This document shows, in pieces, positions 32,506-43,300 of a stretch of 51,857 bases of DNA. Location: assembly GCA_013115135.1 (NCBI GenBank), contig JABANP010000387.1, forward strand, positions 1 through 51,857, in the 5' to 3' direction. The notes beneath the pieces are model-generated. The model did no database searches and was not told where the DNA came from. It saw nothing but the letters and a program-made list of their open reading frames with translations. The position numbers were made by a program, and so were the translations under genes. This DNA is from Perkinsus olseni (lineage: Eukaryota; Perkinsozoa; Perkinsida; Perkinsidae). Each line of letters opens with the position of its first letter. The stretch's first letter is position 1.

Positions 32506-33195
32506 ATGTTTCCTAGTTACAACGCCTTGGATACGAAGAACTCCGTTCACGAGTACGACTCATCGGATACACCTTCCGGCTTCTTGCGATGGTCGAGGCC
32601 CGCGGTTAAGAGGCGCTCACACTTTCAGAATCTACTGGAATGCCTAAAAGCCTCGCGTGGGAAGAATGCTCTGCGCCATATGGCAACAGTGGCCCTTCTA
32701 TTTGGACTTTTATTGGCCTTCATACTGTGGTGCACTTGGGCTATCTTGACGATCACGTACCGCCCATCTTCGGTCCTGGAAATTGTGGTCGATAAGGTCA
32801 GCATGAATCAGGTTTGGTGTGGTTCAGTCACTCTTGAGTCTAAGATGAAGTATTGCGCAGCGGGGACCGTGGACCTGAGGATTCGGAACAGACTGTGGAT
32901 AGACCTGGCTATCGTCAGGGCTGACGTATCGCCGTTCGACGTATGCAATTCTCGGAACAATCCTCTGAGTGCTGGTTTCTTGCAAGTTGGTGGCACTGTC
33001 GTCAAGGCGATGAGCGATGACGTCTATACCGTCCCGGTAACTCTCACATCGCTAATTCCCGGAGACCATTGGCGTCCTAGCGTTTGCAACTGTGTGTTGC
33101 GCCTAGACCTAGATACGCTGGGAGGCCGCTCCTATGATGTCGATTATGGTATCCTTCAAGTACCTAACTTCACTGTTCCTCACTTGCCATCGTGA
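32506..33195 (+). CDS. type II membrane protein, tandem family copy 3
   Basis: Single exon of 229 codons from the ATG giving MFPSYNALDTKNSVHEY. Same plan as copy 2: family motif (SSDTPSGFLRWSRP), basic segment, one span near residues 60-80, then VWCGSVTLE, CAAGTVDLRIRNRLW, AGFLQVGGTVV, and the C-terminus DYGILQVPNFTVPHLPS. The start codon is supported by alignment with copy 2, including the 34-bp distance from the upstream TGACGCC box. An upstream in-frame extension to 32443 lacks an ATG. No enzyme motif is present; function unknown. Confidence 0.75.
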   Translation: MFPSYNALDTKNSVHEYDSSDTPSGFLRWSRPAVKRRSHFQNLLECLKASRGKNALRHMATVALLFGLLLAFILWCTWAILTITYRPSSVLEIVVDKVSMNQVWCGSVTLESKMKYCAAGTVDLRIRNRLWIDLAIVRADVSPFDVCNSRNNPLSAGFLQVGGTVVKAMSDDVYTVPVTLTSLIPGDHWRPSVCNCVLRLDLDTLGGRSYDVDYGILQVPNFTVPHLPS

Positions 33196-33618
33196 GGAGT
33201 TTCCGTTTGCCGCTTTGGGTTACCGGGAAATTATGTTTGCCAGGAAGGCTTCCTCTCAGTAGGGAACGTGCCTCCCTGTCTGTACTTTTTTCTATTCTTC
33301 ACCCTTACATCCGGTAGGATCTTCTGCACTAGAATTTCGACTTGCGTTGTAGTTGCACAAATGGAGTTCTCATGAGTCACTTCTGCCACTTTTGTAGCAT
33401 CAGCGTGTCCTATGCTACAGTGACGGTTGTGATGATTGACAGTCGCAGAGTGGATGTGCTAAGGGCAGCCTTCGGAACGGGACCGGCTGAGGGTGTACCT
33501 TCATGCTCATTCGGCCTTCAAAAACTACTGAGAAGGAGTCCCATGGCGGTCCTCCTACGTTCGAGCGTTGGCCGGATGGTGACACGGAGTGGAATCCCAG
33601 ATTGGGCCACCGATTCGC
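33196..33618. other. 3' flank of copy 3
   Basis: The first part is homologous to the 3' flank of copy 2. The rest shows no convincing N-terminal part of a fourth family member, so the remnant that follows lacks its 5' end. Confidence 0.45.
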
Positions 33619-33690
33619 TTGCCTCTAGAGGCTCTTGACCATGGTATTCTCCAAATAGCGGACCTCAGTGTTCCACGTACACCATCGTCA
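33619..33690 (+). pseudogene. C-terminal remnant of a fourth family copy
   Basis: In one plus-strand frame the residues LEALDHGILQIADLSVPRTP align with the C-terminal end of copy 3 (YDVDYGILQVPNFTVPHLPS). No membrane span or VWCG-type motif is found upstream, and the frame runs on past the family's normal stop. The simplest reading is a truncated duplicate. Confidence 0.6.
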
Positions 33691-33698
33691 TCGACGAT

Positions 33699-33737
33699 GG
33701 GATCTACGCGGGGCTCGAATTGCCCTTCTGGCCGCAT
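33699..33737 (+). repeat. dispersed repeat, unit 2 (partner at 32365-32403)
   Basis: Near-identical to 32365-32403 (two internal differences plus the last bases). It lies directly between the fourth-copy remnant and a perfect palindrome. Confidence 0.8.
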
Positions 33738-33745
33738 TCCTGGAA

Positions 33746-33772
33746 CCCTCCTTGACGATTCGTCAAGGAGGG
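33746..33772. repeat. perfect 13-1-13 palindrome
   Basis: CCCTCCTTGACGA, one T, then its exact reverse complement. It could form a 13-bp hairpin. Similar one-base-centre palindromes lie at 49531 and 50156. Confidence 0.9.
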
Positions 33773-35053
33773 GTTTGAATCTTCAGGCATGTCCAGGTTC
33801 TGGTCTTCACTCGCGTGGTGCCGTCCCACTGACCGTCTGCTGAAGTATTTCAGGTGAAGGTGAACTTTGAGAGTAAGTAGGGCCATGCAACCACACCCAA
33901 TCTCACTTGTCGTTGGCTCCGCCATTTGCAACAGCCTCGCGCCTGCCTGAGTACCAGGCTTGGCTTATTGAGTCAATAGTTTACCACTATGAAGTGGAGC
34001 TGCCCGTATTTGTGTCTATCTTCGCGTGCCTGGGTTTACAGAGTTTACTGGCGCCCCTCTCGCCAGAGACTGGTTCGGTGCTCGTACACTCCACCGCTCA
34101 CGGAGGGTCTGTTCTCTACTCGACAGAGTTTCCCAAATCGCTCGTAGTAGTTTGAGGCTCGTCATTTCTGGTCATGATTTTAGAGTGACAATCCCGGAGC
34201 AGTCTCAGTGTTTGTCAGACCCATCTAGTTGCCACAAGCTCTAAGGAACCTCGAAACCACCTTCCGGTACCCACCGCCCCTTCCATATCTGAACCCCACT
34301 CAGTCCTTGCGGAAGCTTAAAACTGATCGTTATGAATTTTGGCGAGCGGAATATATAATCCAATACGACGAATCATTTCACAACTCGGAAGTCAATAGGT
34401 ATCAGCGTACTTGGAATCAAGATTTCATGTTTTTCCTTAGTCTTTGATTTTTTATTTTTTGTTCGGCCGCTATAACGTTGAACTTGAAGGTGTGTGACGG
34501 TCAAATTGAGGAAACGAGTGCCGCCGGGCTCCCCTTCTGCCTGTTCCGTGCGGGCCATAGCACCCCTCCACCACTGGTCGCGAGACGGGCGAGTGACAAC
34601 GTGACATTGCCAATGTCGCGCGGGAGACTACCGGAGGCCTCGCCTACGAGACGGATGCCCTCCCGTGAGAGCGACTCCTGTGACAGTATCTCTGGGCATC
34701 GCGGAGGAGTAATGCAAAGCCCATGGTTTTCAACCTCTTGCTTACGAAAGAAAATTTGGAAGTAACTGTCCGCGAGATGGAGTTGTGCAGCAGCTTATGG
34801 CAGCAATAAAAGCTCATTCACCGACGATAAGAGGAGAAGAGTGGAAGCCCGGATTCTCTGTGCGGCTCAGTCATGTCCTGAAAGGAATGTACCACTTTGC
34901 AAAGCCGCTTTCCTCGCGAGAGTATCAGTGTGTGTTTGTGGCCTTGGGCTTCCTTGTTGCCAGTCGTGTTGAATCGCGGTGCGTGACCAAGGGGGGATGG
35001 ACAGGAGAAATCGTGAGCCGGCTCCTTTGGTAGGGATACAGTTTTGCTATTGA
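33773..35053. other. no confident gene; possible isolated exons
   Basis: Short frames on both strands. Two plus-strand stretches have protein-like composition: 34478-34765, and near 34775-34940 (VVQQLMAAIKAHSPTIRGEE). They may be 5' exons of the TPR gene that follows, or a separate small gene. A T-rich run lies near 34440-34460. Confidence 0.3.
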
Positions 35054-36310
35054 ATGACGTCCGAAAGGGCAGGGAACTCTTCTGCCGAGGAGCCCGAGCG
35101 GACGACAGGAATCAGTCCGGAGCCCTCATCGGATCTACGATCACAAGAGGCAGCGAGAGAGAAGCTGGGCCAACCGCCGCTAGATGAAGATTCCCTGCTG
35201 CTGGTCTTCGGGTCAGAGGAAGCACACAGGGCGGTGGTGAGGCCGCGATTGAGATCTATGCCCATCAACATTCGACCTTCAGGAATGGTGCCAAAGTAAT
35301 TGCCCTCGAAGTGATATATTCGAGAGCCGATTGGAAGACGGCACAAAGCTGAAGTAGGCCTTCCCTTCCGAGAAGGGATTCAGTGTGGCTGTTGTCTCAG
35401 AGAGGAAGGGAACGTGATGGTGAAGGGAGGGCAATGGGAGGACGCTACGGGGAGATACCTCGCTGCACTGTGAGCAGGGGAATCGCCCTCGACCAGAACG
35501 ATCAAGGTTTCCCTCTAAGAAGGAACCTCAGGTATCAGGTAGACTTTTCCATTGGGCAACAATGGCAGCTGACTAACGAGCACCAGCATCTCCTCGACAC
35601 TATCAAGCTCTCGGTAGGTTACAGCAAGAGCTGTGTAATGGTGGGTAGGATGGTTGTCAGATATTGAATAACCTGTGCCTTGCCTACCTACATCGTGAAG
35701 ACGCTGAGAGGGCCCGCAAGGCCGCCGACCTAGCTCTCAAGAGCGTTACTACTATTGACCGCATGGCTAAGGAAACGGATGGGTTACAGCCGGTGTAGGT
35801 TCGCCTCGGTTCGGTCTCTACCCTAGGAAGCGAGTCGAGCACAGGGAACTTCCCAAGTTACGGATATTGTATGTCATATCATGAAATAGAACACTCCCAC
35901 TTCGACCATGAGGCCCATAGTCGAAATTGATGCCAACCTGCTGCCGCTGATGCAGTAGATCTCTATTCAGGCCCAGAGAGACCTTGGGGAAGATATACTA
36001 CAGACGAGCTAAGGCACATTACTCGCTGAGGGATTATGATAAGGCATATGCGGACGCGAAGGATGCTCACGAGGTGCGCACCAGCCATGCTTGTATCAGG
36101 ACATCACTTTTTTTTTCTCTGCAGTTCTGCCCGTCAGACACCGCTGTGAAACGGTTGATGTCTGAGGCGCAGCGCCTCTTGAAGAAGGAAGAAGAGGTAG
36201 GGCTAACGGAAGTGCTAGCAGGGCGCCCGCAGTTCGATGCATTCAGAAGTCGACTCGAATGTGGAGATCCAGCGCTAAGAAGATGTTTCCTGAGAGCCAG
36301 CAGTCAGTGA
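35054..36310 (+). CDS. TPR-repeat protein, multi-exon
   Basis: Three tetratricopeptide repeats are spread over exons. TPR1, near 35405-35470, reads EEGNVMVKGGQWEDATGRYL and ends at a GTGAGC donor. TPR2, near 35665-35790, reads LNNLCLAYLHREDAERARKA then ADLALK. TPR3, near 35990-36075, reads YYRRAKAHYSLRDYDKAYAD. A last exon contributes a charged helix (VKRLMSEAQRLLKKEEEVG) and stops at 36310. Spacing resembles the three-TPR clamp of FKBP-type or TTC-type cochaperones, but no peptidyl-prolyl isomerase domain is visible upstream. The acidic N-terminal frame from ATG 35054 (MTSERAGNSSAEEPERTT) is a plausible first exon. The clamp residues for Hsp90 binding were not checked. The role as a protein-protein adaptor is inferred from the repeats. 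Confidence 0.65.
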
Positions 36311-36617
36311 CCACCGAGGGTATTACCAATCTTAATCCGCTAACGGTCGGCAAGCTGCGGTAGGTACAGTCGAGAAGCCTTCGAGCGACAACGCCCAAAC
36401 AACTGAGTCGCAAGGCTGGCTTTCCTGGATTTTCCGATGCTCCTTGTGCCGTCGAAGGAAACGCGATTAAGAGCCCCAGCGGGGCCGCAGTTTCATTTTC
36501 TCACCGTTTCGTGCTGTCCTTCGGGTTTGGTTGTTATAGTAGCATCTGGCTGAGAGTCTCCGTTGACCGGGGGCGGGTGGACTAATCCGTAGGAGTCGTT
36601 CCACATTCTTCTTTTTG
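36311..36617. other. spacer between the TPR and coiled-coil genes
   Basis: About 300 bases without a convincing coding frame; probably 3' UTR of the TPR gene and promoter of the coiled-coil gene. Confidence 0.45.
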
Positions 36618-39600
36618 ATGGAATCCCGAATCGGTGAGCTCTCTCCGCTGGAACTTTCGGGGCCAGAAGACCCTGAGGAAGACGGCAGCGGCAGCGTCGA
36701 CGTGTCCGGGAGCATCCTGCAAGGGACGCCCGAGCGTATTACCGAGCAGGCCTGAGTGGTAGTAGTGTTCCCTCAGTACTGCCCCTCAGGAACGTCGGGA
36801 GACCGAACGCAGGAGACCACGGCAGACAACTGCACGAGCGAGGAGCTAGAGAAGGAATTAGCTGTCAGAAGCCTGCGATCGTCCGGGAGGGGCGTCAGGC
36901 GCTGTGGTTCAGTTTCTGCGTGAAGAGCTGTCGGACAGGAGCGATGAGCTTGAGAAGACGCAGGAGCACCTGAAAGCTTTGAAGGACGTGTTCGCTATGC
37001 AACGAGTACTACTCTTGCGCGCTCTTCCGCTAGGCGACTCTTTCTCCTAGTTGAGCGCAAGGGAGGAGACAGCGAAGCTGAGAGAGGAGCTTGAGGCCGC
37101 TCACAATGCCAATCGCCAGCTGCGTTCGGTAGGGGATCTCCGTGGGCATCCGCGGGGAGGTATCATTTTCTGAAGGGGACGCCTCAGCGTACAGGTTGTG
37201 GCCCGCGGCAAGCCGAGTAGACTGTCGGATCAGAGCAGGACCGGCCGTCCTGAGTGATATTGGGGAATTATTTTCTGTCGAGATATCTGGTCCTCAGATC
37301 GCCTAAGAATCTCCAAGCAGAAATCGAATACTATCGGCTCAAGGTTGATGAGCTGCAGTTGACGTTGGAGCTAGAGGAACACAACCGGACCCTAGCGGAG
37401 GCTCGGAGACGGAAGGTGGGGGTTTTCCAATTTAAGGGTGGGTGACCGAGGCCTCAGACTTTGGAGAGAGACGATGCCGACGTAACGGAAAAGACGATGG
37501 AAGGGTCGGTGAGGGCTGGCCGAGCCCAGCAGGCTGAAGGCGCCTTGAGCAGGTATCGGGCCACAGTGCAGTACCTCTACGGCCTGCTGTTGGAGTCACA
37601 GAGTGAAGTTAGTGTTCTGCAAGGGAAACTGAGGGAAGAACAGGTACGAGAGGCTTCGCTCGTACGCTTGCGATGGCTTCGACAGGCCCGCCGAGGGTCA
37701 GAGGGCAGCGTGACGGGTAGAGAGGCCGAACAAGTGATAGATATGCTCACTCTGGAGCGTCAACGAAGACAGGTTGAGATTGAGCGCCTCGAGGTGAACC
37801 AAAGCGCTGTACTAGTCGTTCATGGGAGACCGGTCAGGGGGATTTGAAGGGCGCTCGAAGTGCTTTGATGGAAGCTGAGGAAGTCAGTGAGGAGAGGCAA
37901 GGCACCATCGAGGCATATGAAGAGCTAGTAGCTGAGAAGGAGCAGGAGATCGAGCAGCTGGTGAGGGCCTCTCTCGCTGCTGATGGCTATGATGGAGTCC
38001 CATCCTCAGCTGGGTACTGTCAAGGAGGTTATGGGAAGGGCGCAAGCGGCTGCAGAATCTGCTAAGCTTTGGCGCGGTAGGGCGCTGGAGATAGCGACCG
38101 AAGTGAGCCGTCCATCCAGTGCTTCCGAGCTACGACTAAGTCTCAGGCCGTCGACAGTGCCGCTGCCGAGTCGACAAGGAAAGAGGGCCCCCAAGAGCCT
38201 CCTGTCCTTGCGACAGCAGAACTCACTGAGGCAGCCCATTGCACGGCAGTGGAGCGGCTAGCAATGGAGAGAGTGATGGATGAAATGTCAATAACGCCGG
38301 AGCAGGGAGCGGCCGTGGCCTTCTTGAAGGTGGGTAGATCTTTCACCATGCTACGGCGACTAGACTACAGGCGCTGAACTTCCTGCAACGAGTGCTCCGG
38401 AAAGCCACCGTCACCAGCTTGAGCCTGGCCCGATGTCTGTGCGGGACCCCGAGGTGAGCTCTTGAGGAAGATCGTCTCTGGCGGGAGGCGGCTTCTGGCA
38501 GGCCCCAGGATTCGCAAGCAGCTCATCTTTGCTCGCTGGTGGCCCGAACGGCCGATGCAGCGGCGGCTACTTTAGGGAAGCTGACGGAGCAGAGCGTCGA
38601 GAAGTGAGCCTCTGCCGTTTTCCAATACCGGAGGCTCCTCGTGTAGGTCCATCAGCGCGGCCAGTTCTAAAGGGGTCACAGACTTGATGCTGTCGGCAGA
38701 GGCGGTTAGGCTCCTCTCTCGTTCGTCGGACTGGCGTACATCAATCCTTCAGGAGCTGGATGATGTCGTACGGCACATAGCTGTGATGAGCATGGCGGAC
38801 CTGTCGCCCTGCGAGGATCTAGCTCTACCGGCGCAGAACTTCCTTACCAAATTGCAGTCCGCCTGTTCAGCTATGTACTGGTCGTTGGACGAGGTCTCCT
38901 CTTTTCGGGCTCCTGTCAGGCTCCCTGATTTCAATCCATCGGCTGCAGCGGGAGTCGCTGGCAGTTTCGTCTTGGCCGCAAGGATGGTCGCTGTTGCAGC
39001 TGCTGCATCAGTATTGTCGCATTTCCTTCGCTCCGAGGGGAAGATGATGGCAGGTCGTGGGTTATGGCGGGGGGACCGAGGCTCTAGTGGAGGCCTGCCG
39101 GTCCAGGATTCCGCAGGTCTTGGATGGCGGTAGCGGCGGCAAGCTCCTCTGTCCCGCTGCCGTCGAGGAGAAAGAGCAAGCCCATATAAGAGCGCTGGAG
39201 AAGACTGTCTTTGCCGCTAGAGTTGAAGGTGATTTGGGGAAATCTGATGGGCCATGAGCGCCGTTTCGATGCAGATAAGACTCGCCAGGACGGGGCCGGG
39301 CTGAAGGGAATCGCTGAGGCGCTGGAAGCTGCCACACTTCTCATTGGTAACTGCTTGACTGCTGCGCTGTTGCTGAGCAGCCTACACGCAGGTCGAATGC
39401 CCCCCGAGGGAGAATTGCCGGAGGTGACCCCGAGTGGAGTTGACGGTTCCCTTGAGGCCAGCGTCATTGACGTGCTGCACAGAGAGGTACTGCCGAGTTG
39501 AGGCTGTCCTCGAGATCTATCCGTCCGCAGTCGGGCCGCTACCTTGAGCTCCAGCGGAAGCTCGAGGAGGTCCAAGGCGAAGCTGGTGTCCTACGGAAGG

Positions 39601-40151
39601 AGCTCCAGGCGTCGTGTGGAGGTAGGGGTCACTGACGGCCGCTGTTGGCTACTCGATGAGAACGTCGTAGATTCTGAGAGTCTTCGGGCAACCCTAGCAG
39701 CTTTGGAGGGAAGGCTGCTCCAGACGGCTCAAAAAGACGAGGCGGCCAAGGCCAGGGACTCCGAGTTGGAACGCCTTAGGGCTGAGATCGAGTGAGGGTC
39801 ATAGCAGTTCCCCATTGGGAGAGTAGGGCAGATACTATCGCCGTGTGGAGAGGCGACAGCTGAGAGCACAGCTGGGGAGCTCACAGAAGGAGTTGGACGC
39901 CGCTGGCTCCAAGGAGGCGGCCTTGAGGCGGAGGATTCAACAGTTTGAGGAAGTCAGCGACGTTGGCAGCTCGTCATGTTCCTCACCTCTGCGTTGCCTC
40001 GGTTCAGGCGGAGAGACTGCGAAGCGAACGAGAGCGGGCTACGGGAGACTTCGGTGGAGGTGGACACCTGTTAGCACTGCAGATGCAGACGCTGAGTCAG
40101 CAGGTGGGTAGAGCCATGGCCGTGTACTCCAGCGTAGTAGCCTACCGTTAG
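36618..40151 (+). CDS. large coiled-coil protein, many short introns
   Basis: A series of plus-strand frames, each ending at a GTGAGC-, GTGGG- or GTAGG-type donor, encodes heptad-rich helices: LREELSDRSDELEKTQEHLK (near 36920), AREETAKLREELEAAHNANR (near 37060), EIEYYRLKVDELQLTLELEE (near 37320), YEELVAEKEQEIEQLV (near 37920) and ERRQLRAQLGSSQKELDAAG (near 39850). Between them, at 38680-39040, is a less charged, probably globular segment (LMLSAEAVRLLSRSSDWRTS to VLSHFLR). The likely start is ATG 36618 (MESRIGELSPLELSGPEDPE, acidic). The total would be near 900-1,000 aa. The architecture recalls motor adaptors such as dynactin p150, but no CAP-Gly or other diagnostic domain was seen, so no name is given. 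It ends about 240 bp before the myosin gene, on the same strand. Confidence 0.55.
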
Positions 40152-40389
40152 AACGCCCGATTACGTGCCCGCCTGGTTCGAGCCTGCACGAGGCCCTTCT
40201 TGCCCGAGAGCACCCCTTCTCAAGTTGCCACGAATCGATATTCTTACCGGCGGGTTTCCCTTGTAATTCAGCCCTGTAGCATGCTGTTAAATTGTGCCCC
40301 TTAACAATAGTTTCACCACCGCCAGCCCGTCGTTGTGTTCGTCAGCGACGGTCAGCCGCCTTGTCAGTGGGTCAAGCTTTTATCGTACA

Positions 40390-43300
40390 ATGGACCCGTC
40401 GCCAGTAGAAGGCAGCGAGGATGCCAACCATTACGGTGTCTCCAACAACACCGCTCTGGTTCGGCTAGACCCCAATTCGATGCTCCGAAACGTGCAGGTG
40501 CGATATGAAGAAGCCTTTGAGGAAGGTGGGCCTTCCTGCCCGCGCGAGAGGGCTGCTCGTAGTGCACTCTGTCTAGCTAAAAAGCGAGCTCGCTGCAGCA
40601 GCGGGGACAGCAGCGGTATCCAGTTCCTCGGGGGCGGCGGCAGCAGCATTTACACCTGGACTGGCTCCGTGCTTCTGGCCATCAACCCCTACCAGCAAAT
40701 GAATGTTTATGATGTTGAATATGTTAGGTTGGTCCTCCTCCTCCGTCGCTCGCCTGGCTGCAGGCTCTCAGCAGGTATCATTACTCCAAGAATTTGAATC
40801 AAGCAGATCCTCATCCCTTCGCCATTGCAAGCCACGCGTAGGGTCGACGGCGACTGATAGTGATACAGCGATTGTTTAAGGTATCGCCAGTTGTCCAAGA
40901 CGAGAACGTCCCAGTCCATCATCATCAGTGGGGAGTCGGGCGCTGGCAAGACAGAGTCCAGCAAGTGGGGATTTTTGTGCCCGTTTGCGCCTCGGTGCCA
41001 ATGTGCGTTGAAGGCGCGTCATGCGCTTCCTGACGATGCTTGATGAGACCTTCATCAAGAACGGTGTTAATTCGCGGTCGAACCGCGGTGGCGGCAGTAG
41101 TGGGAGGAGGAGCACACTGGACGACAGGATCCTGGGTTAGCTCGCGGCTCGACCCGCCGGCGAGAGGCAGGAGTCTTGCTAGGCACAAACCCCATCTTGG
41201 AGGCTTTTGGCAATGCGAAGACTGTCCGGAACGACAACTCGTCACGCTTTGGGAAGCTTATGAAGTTGAACTACACTCTACCGTCGGCGACTTCTGCGCA
41301 CAATGCTGCCAAGTACCGGGCCGCATGCATCGAAAAACTGAGCTCCGCTCCGCTCAGGCCTGTCATCAAATCGGCCTCTATAGACACGTACTTGCTGGCA
41401 CGAAGCCGAGTGACACATGTAAGCCAGCAGCCTCCCTTACCGCTCTCATGGATACTCTCAGACCAGCAGCGCTCACGAGAGAAGCTATCACATCTTCTAC
41501 CTCCTGTCTGCTGGGGTCCAGGACGCGGCCAGGCGGAAACAGCTGAGGCTTGAAGGTGAGTGGTCCCACTGCCTGGCTCAGGATCGGGACTCAAGCTCAG
41601 ACAGTGCCTCGGAGTACAGCTATTTAACGCCGTCCAGAGGCAAGGGCCCGGCGAAGGTCCGGGACATGGACGACTCCGCGGCCTTTACTGAGGTTGGTGT
41701 CCACTAGACGTTGTTGATCATGAAGGAAGCGCCAGGTTGTCGATGCTTTCACCAAGCTGGGAATCACCGAGGCCGAGCAGATGGAGATCTTCTCTGTGGT
41801 CAGCGCCGTCATGAAGCTGGGGAACATCGGGTGAGATCCCGATCGTACTGAGGAGACACTGACGAGCCATTGGGCGCAGGCTCTACCCTGATGAGGCTAA
41901 CCCTGAGGGCAAGACTAGGACTGACGATTCGGGACGCCGAGCTGCAGAGGACGTCGCGGCCCTTATCGGTAGTTGCCCGGGAAGTTGGTCCTCGCCACGG
42001 CTCTGGTGGTCAGGTCTGGAGCAGCTCTCGGAGCCCTTTATTGATCACTTGACGAGACAGCGTCTGGTTGTTGGTGGCAATAAGGACATCACCTGGGCTG
42101 ATGTCCGGGCCAGCAAGGCGACCACCGTTCGAGATGGTAGTCGGCTTCGAGGTGGCCTCTGAGCAGCCATCAGTTGTTCTTCATTTCCAGCCCTCGCAAA
42201 GTCCCTCTATATCATGGTATTCGACTATGTTGTTGAACTGCTAAATGAGAAGCTCCGAGGGGACGACCAGGGATCGAACTTGGAGGAGGCAGAGAACGTC
42301 AATCCGAACCCGCAGGTGTGCCTCTGCTGCCCAGTAGCACTTCTCCATGCCCGGCTGTCAGTCACCGACGAGGGCGGCTGATGAGAGGAGTATCTGCATC
42401 CTGGACATCTTCGGATTTGAGAACCTGGCTCGGAACTCCCTGGAGCAGCTGTGCATCAATTTCGCCAACGAGAGGCTCAACGAGTACTTCACCGAAAATG
42501 TGGGGCAGATGGTTGAAGATTCTGCTTCTGATTTTCCCGGCTACAGGTGGTCCTGTCAGAGAGAGAGGAGTACCATCAGGAGCACATCCCACTGGTGAGT
42601 TCATCATGGTGCTGCCGTGACCACACCTGCTGCCTCGCAGCCCGATCTGACTCCTCCGGACAACCGTCCTACCATCAACGTCATTGGCAGCCTGAGCCCT
42701 CCTGGTGAGCCGGAACCTCGCTGGTGGACCTTCGAGTGGCCTGTCAGGTATCTTCGAGCAGTTACGGGTGGTCACGGTGGACTACATGATTCGCCCCCTC
42801 GATAAGGACTACGACGCTATTCTCATGTCCCGGCTCGGTGGGCCTTCACCTCCCGCGAGTCGCGGGATGGTCCTCCATTTCAGCGCCTGTTGCTGCGATC
42901 AACTGGCGCAAGGGCGAGAGTGCTGCCCAGAGTGGAGGCCAGGCGTCACAGCGTATCCTCAAGTGTGTCGGGCCACAGCACCCACGGCTGTTCATAGTGA
43001 ACCACTACGCAGAGCCTGTCACGTGAGCCCTGCCTTCCTCTGCCGGTTGAATCAATGGTACGACGATGATGCAGTTACAGTACGGAAGGGTTTGTGGAGA
43101 AGAATAAGGACTGTGACCGCAACGTTATGGACCTGCTCTCTTTGTCTAGCAGCGACTTCATCCAGAGGCTCATCAGTGGTGGTGATACCGCTACCACCGC
43201 TGCAGTGAAAACTCCCCTTTCAAGGTCCAGCGAAAACAGTGGAGACCGACTCAGAGGGGGAATCCTGGCCGGAGTACGGTCCTGGCCGGATGTCGATTCA

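Noticed and set aside
38684..39133. Globular segment of the coiled-coil gene considered as a dynactin p150 domain
   Set aside because: No CAP-Gly domain and no diagnostic p150 motif; similarity is only in overall architecture.
40150..40210. GGTTCGAGCC, which resembles a tRNA T-arm
   Set aside because: The upstream sequence does not fold into acceptor, D and anticodon stems of a tRNA.
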